Shown here: one piece after another, positions 8,234-19,322 of the stretch
How the letters are laid out: every line of letters begins with the position of its first letter
Numbering within the stretch: the stretch's first letter is position 1
Assembly (NCBI GenBank): GCA_024641305.1
Contig: JAHEDI010000016.1
Span: 1 to 64,000 of the forward strand
Direction: 5' to 3'
Length of the DNA: 64,000 nt
Source of the DNA: a bacterium
GTDB taxonomy: Bacteria > Actinomycetota > Acidimicrobiia > Spongiisociales > JAENVV01
Position numbers and translations under genes: made by a program
Notes under the pieces: generated by a model
The model's input: the letters and a program-made list of their open reading frames with translations, nothing else
The model's database searches: none
Told to the model about the DNA's origin: nothing

Positions 8234-8485
8234 TTGGAGAAGCGGTCGGTGACCAGTCAGGTAGCTGGAGCAGCAGACGAGGGATGGGGCACCAGTGCCC
8301 TACTTGGTTCGGTTCTCAGCGGATTGCTCATCGGTTTTCTCCTCGATCGTTGGCTCGGTACTGATCCATGGTTTACCATCGCCTTCGTTTTACTCGGTTC
8401 CTACTCGGGTTTCCGCGCCATGTGGCGATACGCCGTCGCGGTCGGTGAACGTCAGGACGAGGAGCGCCGTCATGCCAGAGATTGA
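8234..8485 (+). CDS. AtpZ/AtpI family protein (ATP synthase accessory)
   Basis: 83 residues with two predicted membrane helices (LLGSVLSGLLIGFLLDRWLG and WFTIAFVLLGSYSGFRAMWRY). This matches the AtpZ/ATPase_gene1 family that often opens F-ATPase operons and is proposed to help c-ring assembly or Mg2+ supply. The start is TTG at 8234, 8 bp after GGAGG. The stop overlaps the next gene by 14 bp. Confidence 0.85.
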   Translation: MEKRSVTSQVAGAADEGWGTSALLGSVLSGLLIGFLLDRWLGTDPWFTIAFVLLGSYSGFRAMWRYAVAVGERQDEERRHARD

Positions 8486-8906
8486 GCACCCAACGGGCAA
8501 GCGGACGTCCACCGATGTCGAAGCCATAATCGCCAAACATACAGTCAGAAGGGCAGTATTCGTAGCCCCGGTGCTCATTGGCTTGTTTGCCGTGTTGCGG
8601 GGGAACGACGGGGCGATCGCCTCGGCGGTCGGCTGTGGAGTGGTCGTGATGATGTTCCTGGTATCGGGCTGGATGCTCTCGATTTCGGCTCGACTGGGGT
8701 TGTCTGCCTATTATGCGGCGGCTCTGTTCGGTTTCTTCGTTCGGTTGGGCCTTCTAACCGGCGCGATGGTTTTGATTACGAAGTTCACGGACCTAGACAA
8801 AATGGCATTTGGTATCACGGCGGTGGTGGCCTACCTCATACTCCTGACCTGGGAGACGGTAGCCATCTCACGCGGAGCGGAAAGGGAACTTGAGTGGATC
8901 CATTGA
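8472..8906 (+). CDS. AtpI-like membrane protein of the ATP synthase operon
   Basis: 144 residues with four hydrophobic segments: AVFVAPVLIGLFAVL, AVGCGVVVMMFLVSG, YYAAALFGFFVRLGLL and MAFGITAVVAYLILL. Size and position just before atpB fit the loosely conserved subunit I, thought to act in c-ring assembly. The ATG at 8472 overlaps the preceding gene. Longer upstream starts lie in another frame of that gene and are unlikely. The C terminus overlaps the GTG of atpB by 13 bp. Confidence 0.75.
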   Translation: MPEIEHPTGKRTSTDVEAIIAKHTVRRAVFVAPVLIGLFAVLRGNDGAIASAVGCGVVVMMFLVSGWMLSISARLGLSAYYAAALFGFFVRLGLLTGAMVLITKFTDLDKMAFGITAVVAYLILLTWETVAISRGAERELEWIH

Positions 8907-9685
8907 TCCTGGCATCCGAGGAATGTGACATTGCCCGCGAGGTGGTGTGTGTTCCTGCCAACGTTTTGGACTTGTTCGAATTCAACTCGGTACCGATCTT
9001 CATCGGCCTTGGTGCGGTCATCATTGCCCTGGTCATGTACTTTGCCTTGCGCAAACCCAAGCTGGTTCCTGGCAAGTTCCAGGCGTCTGTTGAATCCTTG
9101 ATCAGCCTGGTGAGCGACAGCATCGCCCGCGACGTCATTGGACCCGAAGGCGTGAAGTACGTTCCTTACCTTTTGTCTCTCTTCTTTTTCATCTGGGTCG
9201 GCAACCTCATGGAACTCGTACCGGGAATCAACTTCCCGTTCACGTCGCGGATGGCAATCCCGCTAACCCTGGCACTGCTGACCTGGGTCATCTTTGTCGT
9301 CGAGGGTATCCGCAAGCAAGGTTTGCACTTCTTCCTTGATTTGATTTGGCCCCCGGGCGTACCCGTGGCTCTCAAGCCGCTGGTCGGGCTCATCGAGTTC
9401 GTATCGACACTCATTGTTCGGCCCTTCTCTCTTACGGTCCGGTTGTTCGCCAACCTGGTGGCCGGGCATGTGATGCTCGCGTTGCTGCTGGGTTCCGCCG
9501 GGTTCTTTCTCCTCGGCGTGTTGGGCGGTGACATCAGCGTTCTTCGGGGATCGATTGGAGCTGCCTGGTTCGTCGTCGGTGTGGCGATCTTCATGTTCGA
9601 GGTGCTCGTCGGGTTTTTGCAGGCCTACATTTTCACACTTCTGTCAGCGGTATATATCGAATCGTCACTCCACCCACAGCACTGA
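8894..9685 (+). CDS. atpB: F0F1 ATP synthase subunit a
   Basis: The 263-residue stator subunit that forms the two proton half-channels against the c-ring. The essential arginine lies in RPFSLTVRLFANLVAGH, and the C-terminal GFLQAYIFTLLSAVYIE segment is complete. Five to six membrane helices are visible. It starts at GTG 8894, overlapping the end of the AtpI-like gene. Confidence 0.97.
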   Translation: MDPLILASEECDIAREVVCVPANVLDLFEFNSVPIFIGLGAVIIALVMYFALRKPKLVPGKFQASVESLISLVSDSIARDVIGPEGVKYVPYLLSLFFFIWVGNLMELVPGINFPFTSRMAIPLTLALLTWVIFVVEGIRKQGLHFFLDLIWPPGVPVALKPLVGLIEFVSTLIVRPFSLTVRLFANLVAGHVMLALLLGSAGFFLLGVLGGDISVLRGSIGAAWFVVGVAIFMFEVLVGFLQAYIFTLLSAVYIESSLHPQH

Positions 9686-9991
<306 letters not shown>

Positions 9992-9996
9992 TCGTC

Positions 9997-10539
9997 ATGA
10001 TTGCCGACGTACTCATCCTCGCCGAAGAGGCGACCGAAAGCTCCGGGATCGACCTGTTGATCCCTACCGTTCCCGAACTGGTGGGCGGTGTTCTGGCTTT
10101 CGCGGTTGTCTTCTTTGTCATGTGGAAGTTCGCCTGGCCTCAGATGCAACAGCTCCTCGACAACCGTCAGAAGGCTATTGCGGGGCAGATCCAGGAAGCT
10201 GAAGCCATCAAAGCCGAGGCTCAAAGCCTGCTTGACGACTATCGCCAGCAAGTGGCCGGAGCCAAGTCCGAAGCCAACCAAATTGTCGAAGCTGCTCGCA
10301 GCCAGGCCGACACGGTAAAGGCAGATCTCATTGCCAAAGCTCAGACAGAAGCTCAAGGCATCGTTGGCAAGGCCAGAGAAGACGCCTCGAGCGAAAAAGC
10401 CAGGGCAATGACCGAGGCCCGTCAGGAAGTCGCCAACCTGTCAATTGACCTTGCGGAAAAGGTCGTCGGCAACAGCCTCGACCGCGCCGCTCAGAAGAGC
10501 CTGGTCGACAACTACCTGGCTTCTTTGGAAGGGGCCTAA
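9997..10539 (+). CDS. atpF: F0F1 ATP synthase subunit b
   Basis: 180 residues: a short exported N terminus, one membrane helix (LVGGVLAFAVVFFVMWKFAW), then a long charged, Ala/Gln/Glu-rich coiled coil that forms the peripheral stalk. It begins 5 bp after atpE. There is only one b-type gene in the operon, so the stalk should be a b homodimer. Confidence 0.95.
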   Translation: MIADVLILAEEATESSGIDLLIPTVPELVGGVLAFAVVFFVMWKFAWPQMQQLLDNRQKAIAGQIQEAEAIKAEAQSLLDDYRQQVAGAKSEANQIVEAARSQADTVKADLIAKAQTEAQGIVGKAREDASSEKARAMTEARQEVANLSIDLAEKVVGNSLDRAAQKSLVDNYLASLEGA

Positions 10540-10545
10540 ACCTCC

Positions 10546-11082
10546 ATGTCGAGTGACGATCGGATTTCACAGTACGCCAGCGGCATCTTCGCGATTGCCA
10601 AAGGTGAGGGTGAGCTCGACCGGGTTCGCGCCGAGCTTCTTGAGATCGGCCGGGCTTTTCAGAGCTCAAATGAGCTGCGCGATGCGCTCAGCAACCCGCA
10701 GCTGCCAGCCGAGCGCAAAGATGCCATTGTCAATGATCTACTTGGCTCTCGGGCGACCGATCTCACCCGCAACGTCGTATCGCTAATCGTGGGCATGGGG
10801 AGGGCTAACTCCATTCCGGCCATCGCCGATGCCCTGGCTGCAACGGCGGCGGCTTCTTCGAACAAAGAAGTCGCAGAGATTCGCACGGCGATCGAGCTCG
10901 ATGATGAAACAGTGGGCCGCCTGATCAGTGCGCTCGAACGAAAGACGGGCAAGTCGCTCGAAGCCAAGGTTGTGGTCGATCCGACCGTGTTGGGCGGCAT
11001 TATCGCCCAAGTCGGTGACACCGTAATCGACGGTTCGGTAAAGAAGCGGCTCAGCAGCCTCCGCCAGGCACTCAAGGCATAG
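10546..11082 (+). CDS. atpH: F0F1 ATP synthase subunit delta
   Basis: 178 residues, the stand-alone delta subunit (not the mycobacterial b-delta fusion). It links the b stalk to the top of the alpha/beta hexamer. The N-terminal helical domain (RISQYASGIFAIAKGEGELDRV) and the C-terminal VVDPTVLGGIIAQVGDTVIDGSV motif are typical. It lies between atpF and atpA with short gaps. Confidence 0.95.
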   Translation: MSSDDRISQYASGIFAIAKGEGELDRVRAELLEIGRAFQSSNELRDALSNPQLPAERKDAIVNDLLGSRATDLTRNVVSLIVGMGRANSIPAIADALAATAAASSNKEVAEIRTAIELDDETVGRLISALERKTGKSLEAKVVVDPTVLGGIIAQVGDTVIDGSVKKRLSSLRQALKA

Positions 11083-11097
11083 GAACCAGGAGTAACG

Positions 11098-12609
11098 ATG
11101 TCAGAGATGACCATCAATCCCGAAGACATCACGTCGGCCCTCAAAGCGAACCTGGCCGACTGGTCGCCATCCATACAAACTGAGACGATCGGGTACGTGA
11201 CGGCAATCGCCGATGGCGTTGCTCGCGTCAAGGGACTTCCCGCCACCATGGCTTCGGAGCTCCTTGAGTTCCCCGGTGGTCTGCTCGGTGTCGCCCTTCA
11301 GATCGACGAAGCAGACCTCGGTGTCGTACTCATGGGTGAGTACAGCCACGTCGAAGAGGGCTCCCCGGTTCGACAGACCGGCGACATTCTTTCCGTTCCG
11401 GTCGGCGATGCGATGCTCGGTCGAGTGGTTGATCCGCTCGGCGCTCCCATCGACGGAAAAGGCCCGATTGCGACCACCGAACGACGCATGCTCGAGACCC
11501 AGGCGCCGTCGGTTGTCCAACGTCAGCCGGTCAGTGAACCTCTCCAGACCGGTATCAAGGCCATCGATGGCATGATCCCCGTCGGCCGTGGACAGCGAGA
11601 GTTGATCATTGGTGACCGCCAGACCGGCAAGACGGCCGTCGCAGTCGATGCGATCATCAACCAGAAGGGCCAGGACGTAAAGTGCATTTACGTAGCCATC
11701 GGTCAGAAGGCATCGACCGTCGCCGAGGTCGTCGCCTCACTGGAACGTAATGGGGCCATGGAGTACACCGTTGTTGTATCGGCTACCGCTTCGGATCCGG
11801 CCGCTCTCCAAATGTACGCTCCGTATGCGGGGTCGGCCATCGGTCAGCACTGGATGTACAACGGCCAGCATGCGCTCATCGTCTTCGACGATCTATCCAA
11901 GCAGGCTGTGGCCTACCGTGAGATTTCCCTGCTTCTGCGTCGCCCACCGGGCCGTGAAGCCTATCCGGGTGACGTTTTCTACTTGCACAGCCGGCTGTTG
12001 GAGCGTTGCGCCAAGCTCTCTGACGAGCTCGGCGGAGGGTCCATGACCGGGTTGCCGATCATCGAGACCAAGGCAGGCGACGTCTCGGCATTCATTCCTA
12101 CCAACGTTATTTCGATTACCGATGGACAGATCTTCCTGGAGACGGACTTGTTCTTCTCCGGTATCCGTCCGGCCATCAATGCTGGTATTTCGGTCTCCCG
12201 GGTCGGTGGTGCGGCGCAAATTTCCGCCATGAAGAAGGTGGCCGGTTCGTTGCGTTTGAATCTCGCCCAGTTCCGTGAGTTGGAAGCATTTGCCGAATTC
12301 GGTTCCGAGCTTGACGATGCCTCACTCTCCCAGTTGGAGCGGGGACGGCGCGTTGTCGAGACGCTCAAGCAGCCGCAGTTCTCGCCGCTACCCGTTGAGG
12401 AGCAGGTGCTGGAGATCTACGCGGTCACCAACGGCCTGTTTGACGATATTCCGGTCGAACAGATCGTGAAGGCCAACGCCGGGCTGCGGATGTTTGTGAA
12501 GACCCGCAACCCCGAGTTGCTCGACACCATCCGTCAGACGGGCAAGCTGCCCGAATCCGACGCCCTCGATGCGGCAATCAACGCTTTCAAAGAAACCCGC
12601 GGGGAGTAG
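11098..12609 (+). CDS. atpA: F0F1 ATP synthase subunit alpha
   Basis: 503 residues, the non-catalytic nucleotide-binding subunit. The Walker A motif is GDRQTGKTA, and the arginine-finger region is in [19 protein letters not shown]. The ribosome site AGGAACCAGGAG precedes the ATG. Full family length with no irregularity. Confidence 0.98.
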   Translation: MSEMTINPEDITSALKANLADWSPSIQTETIGYVTAIADGVARVKGLPATMASELLEFPGGLLGVALQIDEADLGVVLMGEYSHVEEGSPVRQTGDILSVPVGDAMLGRVVDPLGAPIDGKGPIATTERRMLETQAPSVVQRQPVSEPLQTGIKAIDGMIPVGRGQRELIIGDRQTGKTAVAVDAIINQKGQDVKCIYVAIGQKASTVAEVVASLERNGAMEYTVVVSATASDPAALQMYAPYAGSAIGQHWMYNGQHALIVFDDLSKQAVAYREISLLLRRPPGREAYPGDVFYLHSRLLERCAKLSDELGGGSMTGLPIIETKAGDVSAFIPTNVISITDGQIFLETDLFFSGIRPAINAGISVSRVGGAAQISAMKKVAGSLRLNLAQFRELEAFAEFGSELDDASLSQLERGRRVVETLKQPQFSPLPVEEQVLEIYAVTNGLFDDIPVEQIVKANAGLRMFVKTRNPELLDTIRQTGKLPESDALDAAINAFKETRGE

Positions 12610-12613
12610 CTAA

Positions 12614-13498
12614 GTGGCCAGCGCTGAACTTCGTGATACCCGACGACGGATCAAATCCGTCCAGTCGACGATGAAGATCACGCGCGCCATGGAGCTTATT
12701 TCCGCTTCACGGATTCCCAAGGCGACCGCGAGGGTCAATCGGTCGAAGCCGTACTCGAACAAGCTTGTCGAGGTGATTCGCAACGTCAGTGGAGCATCTG
12801 GCGGAGCATCCCACATGCTGCTCGAAAAGCGAGACGTCGAAACGGTTGGCATCCTGGTGATCGCCTCGGACCGCGGGTTGGCAGGAGCCTATGCCTCGAC
12901 GGTCATTCGGATCGCCGAACGACGGGCGCTTGAGTATCTCGGTGAGGGAAAGAACCTACGCTTCTTTGTCGTTGGCAAGAAGGCTCAGTCGTATTTCGAG
13001 TACCGCAAGTACAAGGTGGATCGAGCCTTTCTTGGCGTTACGGACGCTCCTGGTTATGGTGACGCCAGGGCGGTCGCCAACGTGGTGATGGACGCCTATG
13101 CGAGCGAAACCATCGACTCGCTCGATGCTGTCTTCACGCGATTCAAATCGGCGGGTTCCCAGGAGGCAATGCTGACGGCGTTGTTGCCGATTACCCAGGT
13201 CGGGGAGGAACCGGAGGGGGAGCCGTCCAAGTCGATCGACTACTCCTACGAGCCATCACCGGGCGAGATCCTGGATCGTCTACTTCCGAGGTATGTGGAA
13301 GCGACCATCTTCTCGATGCTTCTCGAAGCTTCCGCTTCGGAGCATTCTGCCCGACGGAGGGCTATGAAAGCGGCCACCGACAATGCCGAGGATCTGATCA
13401 GGGCGCTAACCCAGCGTGCCAACCGGGCCCGGCAGGCAGAAATTACAACCGAGATTTCCGAGATTGTTGGCGGCGCCGAAGCGCTCAGCCAGGCATAA
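12614..13498 (+). CDS. atpG: F0F1 ATP synthase subunit gamma
   Basis: 294 residues forming the central rotary shaft. Both the N-terminal helix (DTRRRIKSVQSTMKITRAME) and the C-terminal helix (RRRAMKAATDNAEDLIRAL) are present. The start is GTG at 12614, four bases after the atpA stop. Confidence 0.97.
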   Translation: MASAELRDTRRRIKSVQSTMKITRAMELISASRIPKATARVNRSKPYSNKLVEVIRNVSGASGGASHMLLEKRDVETVGILVIASDRGLAGAYASTVIRIAERRALEYLGEGKNLRFFVVGKKAQSYFEYRKYKVDRAFLGVTDAPGYGDARAVANVVMDAYASETIDSLDAVFTRFKSAGSQEAMLTALLPITQVGEEPEGEPSKSIDYSYEPSPGEILDRLLPRYVEATIFSMLLEASASEHSARRRAMKAATDNAEDLIRALTQRANRARQAEITTEISEIVGGAEALSQA

Positions 13499-13508
13499 GT
13501 AAGCATAA

Positions 13509-14945
<1,437 letters not shown>

Positions 14946-14946
14946 G

Positions 14947-15273
14947 TTGGCTGCCAGCTTCCGCGTCGATGTCGTTTCCCCCGAGGCCACCCTGTGGTCG
15001 GGGGAAGCTACGTTCATCGTGGCAAGGACCCCTGAGGGTGAGATTGGCATCATGGCCGGCCATGAACCGACGATGGGTGCCCTGGTAACCGCCGCGGTGC
15101 ATGTTGAAGGCGCCGATGGGAAGAAGACCACCATTGCGGTCCACGGTGGCTTTATCCAGGTTCTCGACAACCAGGTCACCCTTCTAACCGACCGGGCTCA
15201 AATCGTCGAGGGAGACGCCACCGAGGCCCGATTGGCCGCCGCCGCCCTGGCGGCTATCGAAGATGAGGCCTAG
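14947..15273 (+). CDS. atpC: F0F1 ATP synthase subunit epsilon (short form)
   Basis: 108 residues starting at TTG 14947, directly after the atpD stop. The beta-sandwich domain (about residues 4-87) is complete, with IMAGHEPTMGAL and AVHGGFIQV. After it there are only about 20 residues (ATEARLAAAALAAIEDEA), enough for one helix rather than the usual two-helix hairpin. Other epsilon subunits are mostly 120-140 residues. The missing second helix normally acts in inhibiting ATP hydrolysis. Confidence 0.92.
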   Translation: MAASFRVDVVSPEATLWSGEATFIVARTPEGEIGIMAGHEPTMGALVTAAVHVEGADGKKTTIAVHGGFIQVLDNQVTLLTDRAQIVEGDATEARLAAAALAAIEDEA

Positions 15274-15295
15274 GCGAAGTAATCGCTGCTTCGCC
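15273..15295 (+). terminator. Hairpin at the end of the atp operon
   Basis: GGCGAAG and CTTCGCC form a 7-bp stem with a 9-nt loop, beginning at the last base of the atpC stop codon. No T-run follows, as is common for high-GC actinobacterial terminators. The neighbouring SRPBCC gene converges from the right. Confidence 0.5.
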
Positions 15296-15314
15296 AGGTG
15301 AAGCAAGCTCCCGG

Positions 15315-15755
15315 CTATGTAGCCAGGTGGGCGGCGAACTGGTGGACCTGTTCGGGTAGCCCATTGCGGATCGCCCCCGTTATGAGGGGGAACATCATTC
15401 CCGCCAGGAGACCCCTGGTCTGCAGATCGAGGGTGATGGTGACCCGAACCCCGTCCTGGCCTGGCACCAGATTGGCGGCAATGGTGCCTGCGATCTCTGA
15501 GGTTGATATGTGCACGACCATGTCCGTCGGGCGTGACGACAAGCGCACGTCGGCTTTTCCTGCATATTCCTTGCCGGCGACCGCTGCGGTGAACAGATAA
15601 CCGGTCAGATTGCCACTCCCATCGAATGTGTCATTACTCACCTCTGTGATGCCGGCAACCGTTGCCCATGTGAGGGGATCTTGAAGGCCGGCCCACGCCT
15701 GATCGAGGTTGGTGGCCGAAGAAGTCACGGTGTGGGTGAAATGAGCTGCTGGCAT
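15315..15755 (-). CDS. SRPBCC (START-like) family protein
   Basis: 146 residues with the pattern of a polyketide cyclase/START-like small-ligand-binding fold: FTHTVTSSATNLDQAWAGLQ at the N terminus, central strands and a long C-terminal helix. Such proteins bind hydrophobic ligands, but the ligand here is unknown. It ends facing the atp operon and lies 24 bp downstream of the serine hydrolase gene, probably in the same transcript. Confidence 0.65.
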   Translation of the reverse strand: MPAAHFTHTVTSSATNLDQAWAGLQDPLTWATVAGITEVSNDTFDGSGNLTGYLFTAAVAGKEYAGKADVRLSSRPTDMVVHISTSEIAGTIAANLVPGQDGVRVTITLDLQTRGLLAGMMFPLITGAIRNGLPEQVHQFAAHLAT

Positions 15756-15779
15756 GGGAGGAGAGCGTAGCCGGATTCC

Positions 15780-16787
15780 TCAGAGGTCCCTGACGATCTC
15801 CTTGAGTAGCTCCATCGTGGCCGGCTCGCATCGCTCCCAGGTGGCATTGGTGGTTACCACGACGCCCATCCCGATGTCGTGGAGAATGATGGCGGCCGCG
15901 AAGAACGTGTCGGCCGAACCGGTATGTCCGCTGATGTTGTGACCGGCGAATTGTTGACGCCCCCATCCGTAGCCGTTCTCGTGGACGGTCCGGATGACTC
16001 GCGGGCTCAGCGCCCCGGACCCCGAAGACAGTGCTTCGAGGTTGGCGTGCTGCCATCGCAGGAAACTCATGAATGACATGTGAATGTCCCCGGCTGGCGC
16101 TATCCAGGGTTCGAGTTGATAGGAGTCGTCGGGCGGATGAGGAACCAGTCGTCCATCTATGAGCTGGTGTCCCCACGGGTTGGATGCTCGAGCGCCGGCA
16201 GGCCACCCGAATCCGGCGGCCAGATCGAGGCGTTCAAAGATCCGATGGCGCACCGCCTCTTCCCAGCTGGAATTCGTGAGCGTGTCGATGACGGCTCCTA
16301 CCACGGCATACCCGGCATTCGAATAGCGCATGGCTGTACCCGGCGGCGAGCTGTCCCGATGGCCGAGCACGAACTCAGCAAAACCCCGGCGATTCTGGAC
16401 GGCGTCTTTCGGTAGCTCGGGCATCCCAATCAGCTCGCGCTCCTCTTCGAATGGGGGGAGTCCAGCGGTGTGGTTGAGAAGCTGGGCGAGTGATGCCTCG
16501 GTCGGGAGATCACAAACGCTGCTGATCGGCTCGTACCAGTTGATGAGGCCTTCTTCGACCAACTCAGCTGCGACCGTGGCGGTGATGGCCTTGGCGCACG
16601 ATCCAAGATGGAAATGGTCACCGGATCGAATGGGACTGTCGTCGATCAGGGAGCGAACTCCCGAGGTGGCCAGGACCATTTCACCGGTGAGGGTGACGAT
16701 CCCCAAAGCGGCACCCGGGGCAGCACCACCCCGTACGAGTTCGTCCAGTAGCGACTGGTACTTGGACTCCGTTGCGAGTTTGACCAT
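15780..16787 (-). CDS. Serine hydrolase of the beta-lactamase (class C/esterase) family
   Basis: About 335 residues. The active-site SxxK is in GSCAKAITATVA, the YxN motif is RYSNAGYAVVG, and the HTG triad equivalent is GHTGSADTF. No signal peptide is visible, so it may be cytoplasmic, e.g. an esterase or D-aminopeptidase-like enzyme rather than a beta-lactamase. I choose the ATG ending at 16787 because TACACT stands 7 nt upstream, a leaderless arrangement; a TTG ten codons earlier is possible. Confidence 0.8.
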   Translation of the reverse strand: MVKLATESKYQSLLDELVRGGAAPGAALGIVTLTGEMVLATSGVRSLIDDSPIRSGDHFHLGSCAKAITATVAAELVEEGLINWYEPISSVCDLPTEASLAQLLNHTAGLPPFEEERELIGMPELPKDAVQNRRGFAEFVLGHRDSSPPGTAMRYSNAGYAVVGAVIDTLTNSSWEEAVRHRIFERLDLAAGFGWPAGARASNPWGHQLIDGRLVPHPPDDSYQLEPWIAPAGDIHMSFMSFLRWQHANLEALSSGSGALSPRVIRTVHENGYGWGRQQFAGHNISGHTGSADTFFAAAIILHDIGMGVVVTTNATWERCEPATMELLKEIVRDL

Positions 16788-16860
16788 TCCGCTGAGTGTA
16801 TCGAAGCGTCGCTGCAAGGTGCGGTCAATGGGTTGGGCCGACCACTAATGTCACGGACTC

Positions 16861-18276
16861 ATGGCATTCAATAGTGTGCAGTACGCCGTCCTACTAGTGG
16901 TGGTGTTTGGTCTATACCGCCTCCTGCGGCGCCGCGAACAGAACCTGTTGCTTCTGGTTGCTTCCTACGTCTTCTATGGCTTCTGGGATTGGCGATTTCT
17001 GTCACTGCTGTGGATCTCGACACTGGTGGATTTCGCCGTCGGGAAACGGATCGGTTCCTCGAAGGACCCGCTCGTCAGGAAACGACTCCTACAGGTTTCG
17101 ATGGCGGTCAACCTGGGAATCCTCGGATTCTTCAAGTACTTCGGGTTCTTCGCCGATTCGGCCCGTGAACTCCTCGAAACCCTCGGGATCCAAGCGGACT
17201 TTGTGACCCTGCACATTGTGCTGCCGGTCGGAATCAGCTTCTACACGTTCCAGACGATGTCGTACACCATCGACGTCTACCGCAGGGAGCTCGAGCCAAC
17301 CGACAATCTGTTGAGCTTTGCCGTTTTTGTGGCTTTCTTTCCCCAACTGGTGGCCGGTCCGATTGAACGGGCCAAACGACTGTTGCCCCAGTTCCTGGCC
17401 GATCGGCCCAAGCTCACGGGGGCGGATCTTTCATCAGGACTGTTACTCATCTTCATCGGGCTGTTCAAAAAGGTGGTCATCGCCGACGCGCTCGCCCCGT
17501 TCGTCCAAGAAACGTTCGAAACGGCGGGGACCGCAGGTTGGATGCAGCTGTTGGTAGCCGTTTACGCGTTTAGTTTGCAGATCTATGGCGACTTTTCTGG
17601 CTACTCCTCGATCGCCAGAGGGTCCGCCAGGTTGTTTGGTTTTGACCTCATGGTGAACTTCAACCAGCCCTATTTGTCACGCAACATCACCCAGTTCTGG
17701 CGCACCTGGCATATCTCACTCTCGACCTGGTTACGTGACTACCTTTACATACCCCTCGGGGGAAGTCGCAAGGGCGCGGTCGCCACTCAGCGAAACTTGA
17801 TGGTGACCATGCTGCTCGGAGGCCTATGGCACGGCGCGGCATGGACGTTTGTCGTTTGGGGCGGTTTGCATGGACTGTATCTGGTGATTCATCGTCGATT
17901 CCGCGGCCGATCCGAACGCTCGGAAACGGACCCGCCCCGATGGGCCGATGTGCCCGCCGTGCTCCTCACGTTTCACCTGGTTGCTCTTTCATGGGTGTTC
18001 TTCAGAGCTGATTCCTTCGCACAGGCGTGGGACGTACTCACGGGGATCGCAACCGCCCGCCACGCCGACGGCATCCCCTATGGCGGGTTGGTGCTGGTGG
18101 TTCCCGCCGGTCTGGCGGTTCTGTTTGTCGATCTCGTACAACGCCGCACCCGACGCCACGAAGGCCTGCTTCAGCTTCCTGCCTTCGCCCAAGGGCTGGT
18201 CTACGGCGCGTTCTTCATGGCGATCGTCTTGTTTTCTGGTCAAGAAGTTGTCCCCTTCCTATATTTCCAATTCTGA
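16861..18276 (+). CDS. MBOAT family O-acyltransferase (AlgI/DltB type)
   Basis: 471 residues with many membrane helices. The signature segments are FFPQLVAGPIERAKRLLPQF, RNITQFWRTWHISLSTWL and WHGAAWTFVVWGGLHG, the last holding the putative catalytic His near residues 322-336. Members move acyl (usually acetyl) groups across the membrane onto extracellular polymers. The next gene overlaps the stop by one base and encodes an SGNH partner, so the two likely form a surface-glycan acylation pair similar to AlgI with AlgJ/AlgX. The acceptor is unknown. Confidence 0.9.
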   Translation: MAFNSVQYAVLLVVVFGLYRLLRRREQNLLLLVASYVFYGFWDWRFLSLLWISTLVDFAVGKRIGSSKDPLVRKRLLQVSMAVNLGILGFFKYFGFFADSARELLETLGIQADFVTLHIVLPVGISFYTFQTMSYTIDVYRRELEPTDNLLSFAVFVAFFPQLVAGPIERAKRLLPQFLADRPKLTGADLSSGLLLIFIGLFKKVVIADALAPFVQETFETAGTAGWMQLLVAVYAFSLQIYGDFSGYSSIARGSARLFGFDLMVNFNQPYLSRNITQFWRTWHISLSTWLRDYLYIPLGGSRKGAVATQRNLMVTMLLGGLWHGAAWTFVVWGGLHGLYLVIHRRFRGRSERSETDPPRWADVPAVLLTFHLVALSWVFFRADSFAQAWDVLTGIATARHADGIPYGGLVLVVPAGLAVLFVDLVQRRTRRHEGLLQLPAFAQGLVYGAFFMAIVLFSGQEVVPFLYFQF

Positions 18277-19322
18277 TGCGTCGTTCGCTCACTCTCGGAT
18301 TTCTCGTCGTAGTCCTTCTTCTTGAGGGGGGAGCCCGTTTGTTGGCGCCCCACATTCCCGGTCAACTCTTGTGGGATAACCAGTTCACCCAGGACAAGGC
18401 AGATCAGATCGACCGGGCCGGTCAGGTTGACGTCGTGTTTATCGGGTCGTCAGTCGTGAATGCCGGAATTGATTCTGGCTTTGTCGGAGAGGAAAGCCGG
18501 TTTTCTTCGGGTTACAACGCGGCAATTCCCTCGACGACTCCGAGTACCTGGAGGGTCTGGTCACGTGACCTCGTCTGGCCGGATTTGTGTCCGGAGGTTG
18601 TGGTCATCGGCATATCGATCCGTGACTACAACGATGCCAATCCGGGGATTTCCTACGACTTGCGCGAGTACCTGCCATCGGCAGGTCGTTTGGGCTTGTA
18701 CGGTCAGTTCAGCTGGGCCTCTCTCGAACAGCAGGTCGGGCGCTTCTCGACGTTCGTCCGGATCCGTTCCCGGCTTCGGGAACCCGAGAACGTTGCTCGA
18801 TATCTGGTGTGGGGGCGAACCGCGGGTTGGCCGGTCACCGTACTCACCGAGGAAGGCCGGTTTCAAGGCTTTGATAACAATGTGTACCAAGTACCCACTC
18901 AAGCGGGGCTCGATCAACTCGCTGAGGGTGCCTTTGTGAACTTCTCAGTCGGCGGCATGGAAGATCGAGCGGTTCGAGCGATGATCGAGGACGCGACTGA
19001 TCTGGGGATGCGAGTTGTGGTCGTCAGGATGCCGACGCTCAATGAGGAGCTGTCTGTGGTCCTCCCTGATGAAATGGCTGACGTTCTTGCGTTTGAGGAG
19101 GTAATCGACCAACTTGGAGCGGACTACAACATTCCAATACTCAGGTATGCCGACATGGACGACGACCGGCAGTTCTTCTCTGACCTCTATCATCTGAATC
19201 TCTCCGGAACCGAGCTGTTGTCTCGTCGGCTTGGGTCAGATCTCCAACGCCTATTCCCGGAGCCGGCAGAACACCGGTGCGGGATCCGGCCCGAAGAGCC
19301 TGAAGTGGCCGGCCTCCCGTGA
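18276..19322 (+). CDS. Membrane-anchored SGNH-type acyltransferase partner
   Basis: 348 residues. An N-terminal membrane anchor or uncleaved signal (RRSLTLGFLVVVLLLEGGARLL) is followed by an extracellular SGNH-like domain. The nucleophile motif is FIGSSVVNAG (Ser near residue 55), and the Asp/His dyad is in DLYHLNLSG near residue 302. It overlaps the MBOAT stop, which argues for a two-part O-acyltransferase in which this protein finishes the transfer outside the cell. Sequence similarity to AlgJ or DltD is only at motif level. Confidence 0.7.
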   Translation: MRRSLTLGFLVVVLLLEGGARLLAPHIPGQLLWDNQFTQDKADQIDRAGQVDVVFIGSSVVNAGIDSGFVGEESRFSSGYNAAIPSTTPSTWRVWSRDLVWPDLCPEVVVIGISIRDYNDANPGISYDLREYLPSAGRLGLYGQFSWASLEQQVGRFSTFVRIRSRLREPENVARYLVWGRTAGWPVTVLTEEGRFQGFDNNVYQVPTQAGLDQLAEGAFVNFSVGGMEDRAVRAMIEDATDLGMRVVVVRMPTLNEELSVVLPDEMADVLAFEEVIDQLGADYNIPILRYADMDDDRQFFSDLYHLNLSGTELLSRRLGSDLQRLFPEPAEHRCGIRPEEPEVAGLP

